Of a stretch of DNA of 64,000 nucleotides, positions 57,268-64,000 are shown piece after piece; positions within the stretch are counted from its first letter, which is position 1; every line of letters begins with the position of its first letter. The DNA lies in NCBI RefSeq assembly GCF_007341385.1, contig NZ_VJYD01000001.1, forward strand, positions 434,001 to 498,000, read 5' to 3'. Below the pieces are notes generated by a model. That model saw nothing but the letters and a program-made list of their open reading frames with translations, was not told the origin of the DNA and did no database searches. The translations under genes were made by a program, and so were the position numbers. This DNA comes from Flavobacterium daemonense. Its GTDB lineage: Bacteria > Bacteroidota > Bacteroidia > Flavobacteriales > Flavobacteriaceae.

Positions 57268-58682
57268 TATGAAATTGGTGTTTCATTTGCGTTATTTTCT
57301 GCTGGTTGCGGGTCTCCTAAAAGCCTCACCGCTTGCAGTCTGTTGAATCCAAAAATTAGATTTAGCATTGCGATTGCACTTGCGTATGATGTCGTACCAG
57401 CCACATAAGATGCTTGTATCGCCAAGATTGAATCAACACCACCTACTGAACCCCTAAGTTGTGCCTGTGCTTGTTTGGTTGCTTCATCAAATTGGTCAAC
57501 TTCTTCGCTATTTTCGTCTGTTGGCAATAGGCTTAAGTTTGTCGAATTGGCTTTGCTTGTGTTGTTGGTGTTTTCAAGTCTTGTCTCTTCGTCGAAGTCT
57601 TTAAAATCCAGTTCGATAGTTGAATCGATTACGCTAAACACTTGGTTAAGTCCTCTTATGATAACCTTACGCATTGGGTTGATGTTTTCACGATACAAAC
57701 CACGTGTAGCGGTTGCGATTTCGTCAGCGTTTGAGCTAAAACCGTTTCCAGCTGTCGAACCAGCAAACAAGATTGGCGGTGCTGAGTGTGCAACGATTAA
57801 CTTTCTTTCTGCTTCTTCAGAATAAAAAACGTTTTGCTGGTTAAGCTCAGGCGGGCTAAGCTGGTCAACTGTTACGGCTGTTTCGATACCATCGTTAAAG
57901 GCAACAATTACCTTGCTTTGGTTTTCCGTTCCCGTTATATCATCCCTAACCTTTTGCGCTTGCGCTTTTGCTTCGTCGTCTTCGTGAATACGCCCGTTAT
58001 TGTAGTTGATTACAGTAAGTACGCCCAATGCATTGATAAAGTGGTGCTTCGCTGCGTTCGCAAGTCTTCCCTCGACATTAGCCCAAGGAATCCCAGCCAA
58101 GTAATCAGGAATAGGGAAATAAGGCTCAGGTGTCGGTCTTCTTACTAAAAGTATTTCCAAGTCCGCACCCTTATAAACTCCGTCGTATAATGGATAAAAT
58201 GCAGGCTTGTATCTGTATTGGTTGCACCAATCCCAGCTATACCAAAACCCGTCTATTTCGTAGTTGTCGTTTAGGTTAACACCTAATTTGTAAACTGGTA
58301 TGTATTCGATTCTTAAAGGCTTCTTTGCAACGCTCCAAATGATTTGAATTGCATAACCTCCGTACGTTTTGTAGTCTTGGCAAATCAATAAAACATCTTC
58401 TTCGCTTATGTATTTATTGATGTTCTGACCGTTGATGTCTTCTAAGCCCTCACCATAGATATAGTTTACGAATGAGTTAATAATACTGGCATTTGTTGGG
58501 CTGTCGTCGTATGCGTCTTTGTAAACTCTATAGTTTGCGTTGTTAGTTCCATTGGTCAGCCACTTGCGCCCGTAACTTGGTTTGATGTCAATAGGCTGAT
58601 AGGCTGACATCATCACGTTTGCGCTAAATGAATGGATGTTATTAGTATTCGAAACGGCTGTTCGACTGTTTTTGGTAGTCAT
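57267..58682 (-). CDS. Phage portal protein
   Basis: A 471-residue protein (start MTTKNSRTAVSN preferred over one 10 codons upstream). The features fit a portal: an N-terminal wing (NASIINSFVNYIYGEGL, CQDYKTYGGYAIQIIWS) and a clip/stem region (FYSEEAERKLIVAHSAPPILFAGSTAGNGFSSNADEI). A helical C-terminal part follows. The portal ring is the DNA gate and connector at the capsid vertex. The gene overlaps the upstream 112-residue gene by 41 bp. Confidence 0.82.
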   Translation of the reverse strand: MTTKNSRTAVSNTNNIHSFSANVMMSAYQPIDIKPSYGRKWLTNGTNNANYRVYKDAYDDSPTNASIINSFVNYIYGEGLEDINGQNINKYISEEDVLLICQDYKTYGGYAIQIIWSVAKKPLRIEYIPVYKLGVNLNDNYEIDGFWYSWDWCNQYRYKPAFYPLYDGVYKGADLEILLVRRPTPEPYFPIPDYLAGIPWANVEGRLANAAKHHFINALGVLTVINYNNGRIHEDDEAKAQAQKVRDDITGTENQSKVIVAFNDGIETAVTVDQLSPPELNQQNVFYSEEAERKLIVAHSAPPILFAGSTAGNGFSSNADEIATATRGLYRENINPMRKVIIRGLNQVFSVIDSTIELDFKDFDEETRLENTNNTSKANSTNLSLLPTDENSEEVDQFDEATKQAQAQLRGSVGGVDSILAIQASYVAGTTSYASAIAMLNLIFGFNRLQAVRLLGDPQPAENNANETPIS

Positions 58683-58980
58683 AATTTTGTATATCTGTAT
58701 GCTCATCAACAATCAAAAGCTTGCCTAAATAGACCGTTTTGTCTTGTTGTGTTATGTTGGTAATAGTTATTTCGTACTTATTACCCGTTGCAAAATCGGC
58801 TGGTACATCTTCAACGATTACAGTTAAATATGCGTCCGATAAATTGAAAGTAAACACCAAATCAATTACTAGGTTTGTCAATTCATTCTTAAGCTTTACG
58901 CTTAACGTATCGCTTGGATTTGGGTATTCTCTAGGTATGCAACTAAATTGTTCACTTGTATTTAATCTTAGTACTTTCAT
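58642..58980 (-). CDS. Small structural phage protein
   Basis: A 112-residue beta-rich protein (VKLKNELTNLVIDLVFTFNLSDAYLTVIVEDVPADFATGNKYEITITNITQQDKTVYLGKLLIVDEH). It lies between the tail-protein gene and portal, overlapping the portal gene. It is likely a virion or connector component; there is no firm family. Confidence 0.6.
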   Translation of the reverse strand: MKVLRLNTSEQFSCIPREYPNPSDTLSVKLKNELTNLVIDLVFTFNLSDAYLTVIVEDVPADFATGNKYEITITNITQQDKTVYLGKLLIVDEHTDIQNYDYQKQSNSRFEY

Positions 58981-58994
58981 TTAATTGTGTTGTA

Positions 58995-59026
58995 TAAAAA
59001 AAGCAGGCATTTAATTTGCCTGCCTT
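58995..59026 (-). terminator. Terminator within the late region
   Basis: On the minus strand GCAGGCAAATTAAATGCCTGC is followed by a T-run. It would attenuate transcription between the tail/structural gene and the portal block. Confidence 0.7.
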
Positions 59027-59049
59027 AGTTTGTGTTATTAACTCGTTAC

Positions 59050-59601
59050 TTATACGTATGGCTTAATTGCCGCTGCGTAATCAACCAAAGCGGTTGATGT
59101 CAGTAAGTAGTTTCTTGAAAAGTCTGGCTCTTCTGTATGGAACGTAACCGTAAAACCGTTCAAGTCCGCAATTGCACCCCCTGTTTGGTCAGTGATTGTT
59201 ATTGCCTGTGCGCCAAGCTGAGAACCAGCCGCCACGATAGTACCGTCATTTTTTTCTATAAATAAAACAACCTCACCCTTAAGTAATTCTTTTATTAAAT
59301 TTGCTGTTTCTAAGTCTGCCCCTGTTGCTACGTTGAACACGCAAGGAATATCGCCAACAACACTAACGCTACGGTTGTCACCGCCCGCTGTTGCTGTCTC
59401 TAAATAGTTAACAGTTGTATTTTTAAGTTCCAATCTTGCGATAGTTGAACCGCTGTAAACACTTGCAAGTGAAGTTACACCTGTACCGCTCACTGATAAA
59501 CGTTTCAAACTTTCGTAAGGTGCAACCCCAACCGCCTTAACTCCACCCATTCCTGAGTTACAAGCTAGTTTACGGCTTTTTGATATTGATGTACAACCCA
59601 T
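59050..59601 (-). CDS. Probable tail-tube or major structural phage protein
   Basis: A 183-residue protein starting MGCTSISKSRKLACNSGMGGVKAVG, a Cys/Gly-rich opening that recurs in Bacteroidetes phage structural proteins. Beta-rich segments follow (ARLELKNTTVNYLETATAGGDNRSVSVVG; GEVVLFIEKNDGTIVAAGSQLG; GFTVTFHTEEPD). It lies between the capsid and portal genes. Tail-tube identity is inferred. A stem-loop (GGCTAGTG/CACTAGCC, 59638-59658) separates it from the capsid gene. Confidence 0.6.
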   Translation of the reverse strand: MGCTSISKSRKLACNSGMGGVKAVGVAPYESLKRLSVSGTGVTSLASVYSGSTIARLELKNTTVNYLETATAGGDNRSVSVVGDIPCVFNVATGADLETANLIKELLKGEVVLFIEKNDGTIVAAGSQLGAQAITITDQTGGAIADLNGFTVTFHTEEPDFSRNYLLTSTALVDYAAAIKPYV

Positions 59602-59637
59602 TTTTATATTGTCTGTTTAGTCTTGTATAAAGTCTTG

Positions 59638-59658
59638 GGCTAGTGCTGAACACTAGCC
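59638..59658 (-). other. Stem-loop between capsid and tail-protein genes
   Basis: GGCTAGTG-CTGAA-CACTAGCC, an 8-bp perfect stem without a T-tract. It is more likely an RNA-processing or stability element than a terminator, and could set the ratio of capsid to downstream proteins. Confidence 0.45.
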
Positions 59659-59676
59659 AAAATCTTTATGTTATGT

Positions 59677-60693
59677 TTATCCGTAAATCGTGATGTATCT
59701 TTGGTTAGTTACCCACGTTGAAACTGATTGTTTGTTTTTGATGTATCTTTTTTGCGCTCCGTTAGCCATTTTGTCGATTTCTAAGAATGACATATCACCA
59801 GCCAAGTCAACAAGTACTTTTAAGTACTCAGGCAATGTTAAAATCATAAAGCCAACCAATGGGTGGAACTCGATTTCAACACCGTTGTAGTAGATTTTTT
59901 CTGTTGCTCCAGCACCCTCAACCAAGAAGTTGATTTGTTGAGCTGCACCAACTGTGTTGTTTGCAATTTTGATTAATTGACGGTGTGCCAATGGCGCAAA
60001 GATTTTCGCTGTTCCTGTAGTTGCGTTGATAACTTTATCAGGCGCACCAGCGTATAATTTTGAGTACTCAGCTGCAATGTTAGCCGCTGTGATAGTTGTA
60101 CCAGTTATTTTAACTGTGTCAGCAACACCAGCACCAGCAACAACTTTAGAGTTTGAATCATTCCAAAGCGCACGCACTGTTAATGAATCAAAATATGTTG
60201 TTGGCATAGCCGCAACCAATGCCTTAACACTAGCTGTTAAGCCTGTAGCACCTGCAATGCTTGCTTTTGTAGCTGTAGTTGCTCCGTTCCACAATTTGCT
60301 TTCGATGTCCTCACCGATTGCTGGGGCAACTTGGATAAGTACCTTTCTGTCGAATTCGTCAGATACTTGGTTAAAAGCACCTTTAGCCATTGAAGCCTCG
60401 AATCTTGTACCAAATAATACCGCATCGTCAATAACGTCGCTGTACTCGATTGATACTAATGAAACTGGTGATTTTTGTACGAATAAGCCGATTGAACCGT
60501 CTGCTGTTACTGCATCTGTTGAACCTGCTTTCATTGTTACGGTTGCTTTACTCTCGTAAACGTCTGCACCGCTTTTGAAACCCTCTTGAATGTCGATAGT
60601 ACGGTCTCTAAATGTTTTTGAATCTGCGTATAATTCAGATTGAATGTTTTCTAAATCAGGGTTTTTCTTACCTCCTGCATAATTTATAGCCAT
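59677..60693 (-). CDS. Major capsid protein
   Basis: A 338-residue protein with features of an HK97-fold capsid protein. The N-terminal arm is MAINYAGGKKNPDLENIQSELYADSKTFRD. A P-domain/E-loop-like Thr/Ala-rich part (KATVTMKAGSTDAVTADGSIGLFVQKSP) and a long helix (DEFDRKVLIQVAPAIGEDIESKLWNG) follow. The C-terminal part includes FHPLVGFMILTLPEYLKVLVDLAGDMSFLEIDKMANGAQKRYIKNKQS. Its position directly after the protease-scaffold gene supports the call. Confidence 0.82.
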   Translation of the reverse strand: MAINYAGGKKNPDLENIQSELYADSKTFRDRTIDIQEGFKSGADVYESKATVTMKAGSTDAVTADGSIGLFVQKSPVSLVSIEYSDVIDDAVLFGTRFEASMAKGAFNQVSDEFDRKVLIQVAPAIGEDIESKLWNGATTATKASIAGATGLTASVKALVAAMPTTYFDSLTVRALWNDSNSKVVAGAGVADTVKITGTTITAANIAAEYSKLYAGAPDKVINATTGTAKIFAPLAHRQLIKIANNTVGAAQQINFLVEGAGATEKIYYNGVEIEFHPLVGFMILTLPEYLKVLVDLAGDMSFLEIDKMANGAQKRYIKNKQSVSTWVTNQRYITIYG

Positions 60694-60707
60694 TTGTTAG
60701 TTAATAT

Positions 60708-61811
60708 TTATTTGCTCTTGTTATGTTGCATCTTTTCGTAGTTGGTCATATCCTCATACGCTTTGATTGTTTGAACTGGTACGTTCTTAATTGGTTGTGT
60801 TGCTGGCGTTTCCGCTTTCATTTGCGTTAACTCTGTTTCAGCTTTCACTTTCTCAGCTTGTAGTTTTGCTAAGTCTTCTTGCGCTTTTGCCAAGTCTTTC
60901 TTTAATTGCTCATTTTCTGCTTCTAAATCGACTTTTGGCTCTGCTTCATCTGCTGGCTGTTCGTCAGCTTTTGGCTCTTCTGCTGGCGCATCGTCTGCCA
61001 TTTCTTCAACTGCTGGTGCGTCTTCTTTTGGTTCGTCGGTTTCCTTGTCTTCGATTGATACAATCGTACCTAAATCGTCCGTTTTATAAATCTTTGAATC
61101 AATTTCTAGCTCAGCATTTGAAAGCGGTTCGCCTGCTTCATCCGTTAAGATTTCGCCCTCGTTTAAATCAATTGCAAAGACCTTTTTATCACCTGCTTGG
61201 AACTCTTTTTTGTCCTCAGTTGCCATAAAAAAATCAACGATTGATTTGATAATGCTTTTTTTGTTCATAGTCTGCTTGTTATAATTGTTATTGTCGTTGA
61301 CCTCTTTGAATCCAAGACTTGCTTCGATGCTCAACCCGTCAAGATTTCCGTTTTTAACCTCATTCCAAACTTGCTCATTGTCGATTTTATACCCCATCAT
61401 CCAAGTACCTGCTGGCACTTCGAAACCCATTGCGTTTGCTTTGTCGTTTCGTGGGTCTTGAACAATCCAACTCTCGAAAGGATAAACCCCTGCTGTGTTT
61501 TCTGCTTGGTGGTTGATATTTGTTGTTGAATTGTGACCGTTTTTGAAGTAGTTCTTTTGCAACTGGTCGATGGTGTCGGACGTATAGAAAACTTGTGCGT
61601 TTTCACCGTTTACGTCCTTTCTAAAAATCAATTTGTTAGGAATCATTGCAGGTGCGTAAACGATTTGTTTTTCGTCTTGCGTAAAGAGTAAGATTTGAGG
61701 CTTTACAGCGTTGAAGTGAAGTAACGTCGATTCGATTGCAGGGTCTTTCACAAGTGAAATTTTAAAAACTCCCTCTTCGTCTTTGTTAAATACTAATTCA
61801 TACTTTTTCAT
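60708..61811 (-). CDS. Capsid maturation protease fused to a scaffold-like domain (XkdF-type)
   Basis: A 367-residue protein. Residues 1-175 are an XkdF-like prohead protease with catalytic-type H101 (TNINHQAENT), an MGFEVPAGTWMMGYKI beta pair and S161 (NLDGLSIEA). Residues ~215-255 form a small beta domain (KKVFAIDLNEGEILTDEAGEPLSNAELEIDSKIYKTDDLGTI). The tail (~255-367) is acidic, Pro/Ala/Glu-rich and then a coiled-coil (EAENEQLKKDLAKAQEDLAKLQAEKVKAETELTQM), typical of scaffolds. An internal ATG (M182, 61268) could start a separate scaffold. Confidence 0.8.
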   Translation of the reverse strand: MKKYELVFNKDEEGVFKISLVKDPAIESTLLHFNAVKPQILLFTQDEKQIVYAPAMIPNKLIFRKDVNGENAQVFYTSDTIDQLQKNYFKNGHNSTTNINHQAENTAGVYPFESWIVQDPRNDKANAMGFEVPAGTWMMGYKIDNEQVWNEVKNGNLDGLSIEASLGFKEVNDNNNYNKQTMNKKSIIKSIVDFFMATEDKKEFQAGDKKVFAIDLNEGEILTDEAGEPLSNAELEIDSKIYKTDDLGTIVSIEDKETDEPKEDAPAVEEMADDAPAEEPKADEQPADEAEPKVDLEAENEQLKKDLAKAQEDLAKLQAEKVKAETELTQMKAETPATQPIKNVPVQTIKAYEDMTNYEKMQHNKSK

Positions 61812-61896
61812 AACTATATTATAGTTTCGAAAAGAGAAAAAGTAAACTAGATTAATTAACTTTTTTAATTAACTTGCTTAGTTAACAATTAGTTAG

Positions 61897-61904
61897 TACA
61901 TTTG
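61897..61904 (+). promoter_or_regulatory. Promoter of the moron lipoprotein gene
   Basis: TACATTTG (-7) with a TTG 20 bp upstream, 24 bp before the ATG at 61929. It gives the lipoprotein gene its own expression, independent of the late operon on the other strand. Confidence 0.6.
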
Positions 61905-61928
61905 TGTAAAATAATCAACAACTGAGAT

Positions 61929-62354
61929 ATGAAAAAATTAATACTTTGCGCATTCATTGCACTATCAACGCTAACAAGCTGTTCAAATGATGATAGCGAA
62001 CCCGCTAAGGTTGACAATTCATTTAGCTATAAAATAACTGCGTTAAAAGGCGTTAATGATGCTGGTGAATATGTAGACATATCAACATCTAAAAATGTTG
62101 ATGCCAATTCAAAAATCGTTTACGATAAATCAGCTAAAACAATTACTATAAGTGTTGGAGCAAGCAACGATATAATTAAGGATATTAGCGTTAATGACAG
62201 TACTTACGATGGTCTTTTTAAAGTTCCTACAAGTGATAAAGAAACTTATACCAAGGCAAACTTAGAATTGAAAAATGATGTTGCTTTGCTCAGTATTACA
62301 AATCTTAATCTAGTTGGCTCAGTGAGCAAATACGCCTTTTTTATATCCAAATAA
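61929..62354 (+). CDS. Lipoprotein encoded by a moron between late genes
   Basis: A 141-residue lipoprotein with a signal peptide and lipobox (LSTLTSC at residue ~18), an Asp/Glu/Ser tether, and a small beta-rich domain (SFSYKITALKGVNDAGEYVDIST; KSAKTITISVGASNDIIKD). It lies opposite to the late operon with its own promoter and a bidirectional terminator, the signature of a moron expressed from the lysogen. Such lipoproteins often block infection by related phages or change the cell surface. The specific role is inferred. Confidence 0.75.
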   Translation: MKKLILCAFIALSTLTSCSNDDSEPAKVDNSFSYKITALKGVNDAGEYVDISTSKNVDANSKIVYDKSAKTITISVGASNDIIKDISVNDSTYDGLFKVPTSDKETYTKANLELKNDVALLSITNLNLVGSVSKYAFFISK

Positions 62355-62370
62355 TACTAAATCCATAAGC

Positions 62371-62407
62371 ATAAAAAAACCCGCTCAAAAGGCGGGTTTC
62401 TTGTTTT
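62371..62407. terminator. Bidirectional terminator after the moron
   Basis: AAACCCGC ... GCGGGTTT with Ts on one side and As on the other, between the lipoprotein gene and the 3' end of the tape-measure gene. Confidence 0.85.
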
Positions 62408-62409
62408 TA

Positions 62410-64000
62410 TTAAAAGCTGTTTGCGTCAACTTTCTTTTTATCTAAAGCTTGTTGCGTCGTTACTTCTGAACTTACAACGTAAGCCTTTAATGGTGCTTGC
62501 TCACTTTGATTTTTAGCAATGCTTGTGGCGATTTGATTCTCACTACTTGCTTGAAACCCGACCTGTGGTGTAGCTGTCGCCTGTGTTCTTGTACCACCAC
62601 CTGTTGGACTGGCTGGCATACTTGGGGCACTTCCAGCTGAACCACCGCCACCAACTGCACTAAGTGCTTTCGAGGTGTTGGCTATAATGCTGGCCGCTCC
62701 TAATGCCCCCGTTGCGATATGCACCGCTGACCAAGGCAAACCGAACGTTAACGGGCTGGCTGCGTTGTCTTTCGAAACCGCTTCAACGGTATTGATTGCA
62801 ACCTTACCCAATGCAATTGCACCCTCTGTGGCTATCACACCCTTTTGAACTCCTTTGTTTTTCTCAAACAATCCTTTGGCCGCATTCAATCCAGCATTCG
62901 CCAAGTTGTTTAACGAATCCTGTTCAGCTTGTTTTTGAGCCAGTTTTTTGTCTGCTATCTCTTTTTGCTTTTCAGCGTCGGCAATGGCTAAATCAGCTTG
63001 TTGTGCGAAATAATCTTCATTCGCTTTGAGTGCATCGGCTTTGGCTTTTGCGTCTAGCTCGGCTTGCAACGTATTATACTGCTCGGCATTGTAAGCCATT
63101 AGGTTTGTGACATCAACACCTTTTTGTCTTAGTGCTTCAATCTCTTCTAAATCCCTTTGCTTCTTAAGGTCTAGTTTTTCTTGGTCAGTCTTGGCGTTGT
63201 TGTCTTGGATTGCGTGCAATGCGTCCTTTTCAGCCTTTGCAAGCTCTTCAAGATTTTTCTTTCTAAGGTCTAGGGCTTCTTGTGCGTGCTTTTTGTCCTC
63301 TTCGATTTTCTTTTTGTTGGCATCCTGTTGCGCCTTTAACGCATCATCGGCCGCTTTCTTTCTTAAATCGGTTTCCTTTTGAGTTTCAGATACAATAAAA
63401 TCATTGTTCAACTCGATACGCTTATCTTTTAATTCGTTGGTTTTCTTGTTGTAGTCCTGCAATTCCTCATAAGCGTTTTTCATTGCTTCTTTTTGGGCTT
63501 TGATTGCCTCTTCGCTGGCATCATTTGCTTTCAAGTCTAGCAAGATTGAACGCTCACGCAAAAAGTTAAGGCTTGCAATCTTTGCGTTCTTCTGACTTAT
63601 TGCGCTTGCCTCGTTGATATGAGCGTTAGCAAGCTTGTTAACTTCTTTCGCACTTGCTCCGCTGGCTTTTGCTAGTTCTAACTCAAAATCGTTTTGGCGT
63701 TCCAGCACCTTAAGGCTTTCTTTTCTTGCCTCGGTCAATTTCTTTTGCGCTTTCTCGTTGTCCTGAGCCGTTTTAATTTGTTTCTGTTCCGCTTCTTCAC
63801 TTGCATTCATTGCAGATACAAGCAACCATATACCACCAGTAAGGGCCGCAACACCAGCAACAAGCAAACCGATTGGGTTTGCCATCATTGCCGCATTCCA
63901 AAGCCATTGTGCTGCGGTTAAGGCTGTAGTTGCAACCGCACTTAATCCTTTTTGTATGATGTTCTTTTTCTCGCTTGCTGTGTCAACTTCTCGTACTGCT
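62410..64000 (-). CDS. Tail tape-measure protein, C-terminal part (runs off the window)
   Basis: The visible frame is open to the window end (no stop in 63889-64000), so the gene starts further right. The visible ~530 residues include the hydrophobic segment WLWNAAMMANPIGLLVAGVAALTG typical of tape-measure proteins. A long Lys/Glu/Ala coiled-coil follows (ADDALKAQQDANKKKIEEDKKHAQEALDLRKKNLEELAKAE), then a second hydrophobic helix region (AASPLTFGLPWSAVHIATGALGAASIIANT) and a flexible tail. It sets tail length and may insert in the membrane at injection. That it lies before the capsid genes in transcription order is unusual. Confidence 0.8.
   Translation of the reverse strand, partial: AVREVDTASEKKNIIQKGLSAVATTALTAAQWLWNAAMMANPIGLLVAGVAALTGGIWLLVSAMNASEEAEQKQIKTAQDNEKAQKKLTEARKESLKVLERQNDFELELAKASGASAKEVNKLANAHINEASAISQKNAKIASLNFLRERSILLDLKANDASEEAIKAQKEAMKNAYEELQDYNKKTNELKDKRIELNNDFIVSETQKETDLRKKAADDALKAQQDANKKKIEEDKKHAQEALDLRKKNLEELAKAEKDALHAIQDNNAKTDQEKLDLKKQRDLEEIEALRQKGVDVTNLMAYNAEQYNTLQAELDAKAKADALKANEDYFAQQADLAIADAEKQKEIADKKLAQKQAEQDSLNNLANAGLNAAKGLFEKNKGVQKGVIATEGAIALGKVAINTVEAVSKDNAASPLTFGLPWSAVHIATGALGAASIIANTSKALSAVGGGGSAGSAPSMPASPTGGGTRTQATATPQVGFQASSENQIATSIAKNQSEQAPLKAYVVSSEVTTQQALDKKKVDANSF

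Overview
The window looks like a chromosomal piece of a Flavobacterium-like member of the Bacteroidetes. It is AT-rich and has no Shine-Dalgarno-type starts. Many promoters fit the Bacteroidetes TTG/TTTG-N19-21-TAnnTTTG pattern. The gene families (DUF2853, DUF2911, DUF3667, DUF2520 next to a KdsC-type phosphatase, a fused ResB-CcsA protein, and a UbiA enzyme next to Maf) are typical of flavobacteria. Species and strain cannot be read from the sequence.

Bases 1 to about 35,180 are ordinary host chromosome. They carry an M28 peptidase, MenD, a periplasmic thioredoxin-like protein, a glutathione peroxidase, an ECF sigma/anti-sigma pair, a cytochrome c maturation protein (CcsBA type), a GH28 pectinase-type hydrolase behind a clear promoter and LacI-like operator, and a run of five housekeeping genes (DUF2520, KdsC-like, UbiA, Maf, MscS). 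Then come an AI-2E transporter, a BamA/TamA-like barrel, a LVIVD-repeat lipoprotein, a PIG-L deacetylase with a tiny membrane protein and a sodium:solute symporter, and a block of minus-strand genes (DUF2911, HAD hydrolase, TcdA, TatD, DUF1684). The intergenic spaces hold at least four families of interspersed inverted-repeat or low-complexity elements.

At about 35,180 an MFS transporter gene is cut after roughly 120 codons and foreign DNA begins. From there to the window end (64,000) is the left part of a prophage. Its large serine integrase starts about 70 bp inside the junction. The early/accessory half (37-51 kb) has many small unknown genes, a second small serine recombinase, a cytosine-5 methyltransferase, a putative replication initiator downstream of iteron-like repeats and an operator-bracketed promoter, a PD-(D/E)XK-like nuclease overlapping a GH19 endolysin, and a SRAP (HMCES/YedK) protein. 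The late half (51-64 kb, minus strand) has a holin, a 1504-residue repeat-rich tail fibre, a connector-like protein, the portal, a probable tail or structural protein, the major capsid protein, a protease-scaffold fusion and the C-terminal part of a tape-measure protein. A lipoprotein 'moron' with its own promoter and terminator is inserted in the opposite orientation. Terminase, the right attachment site and the rest of the MFS gene must lie beyond the window.

The most interesting material is regulatory and non-coding. There is a probable small RNA at about 38.5 kb (canonical promoter, no ORF, terminator). Three perfect or near-perfect palindromes spaced exactly 34 bp apart lie upstream of a canonical promoter at 45.2 kb, with a fourth copy inside another promoter at 41.5 kb. 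The replication region at 42.5-43.1 kb has iterons, paired operators and a strongly folding leader. A kilobase at 50.4-51.4 kb holds paired palindromes, stacked -7 elements and tiny overlapping ORFs.
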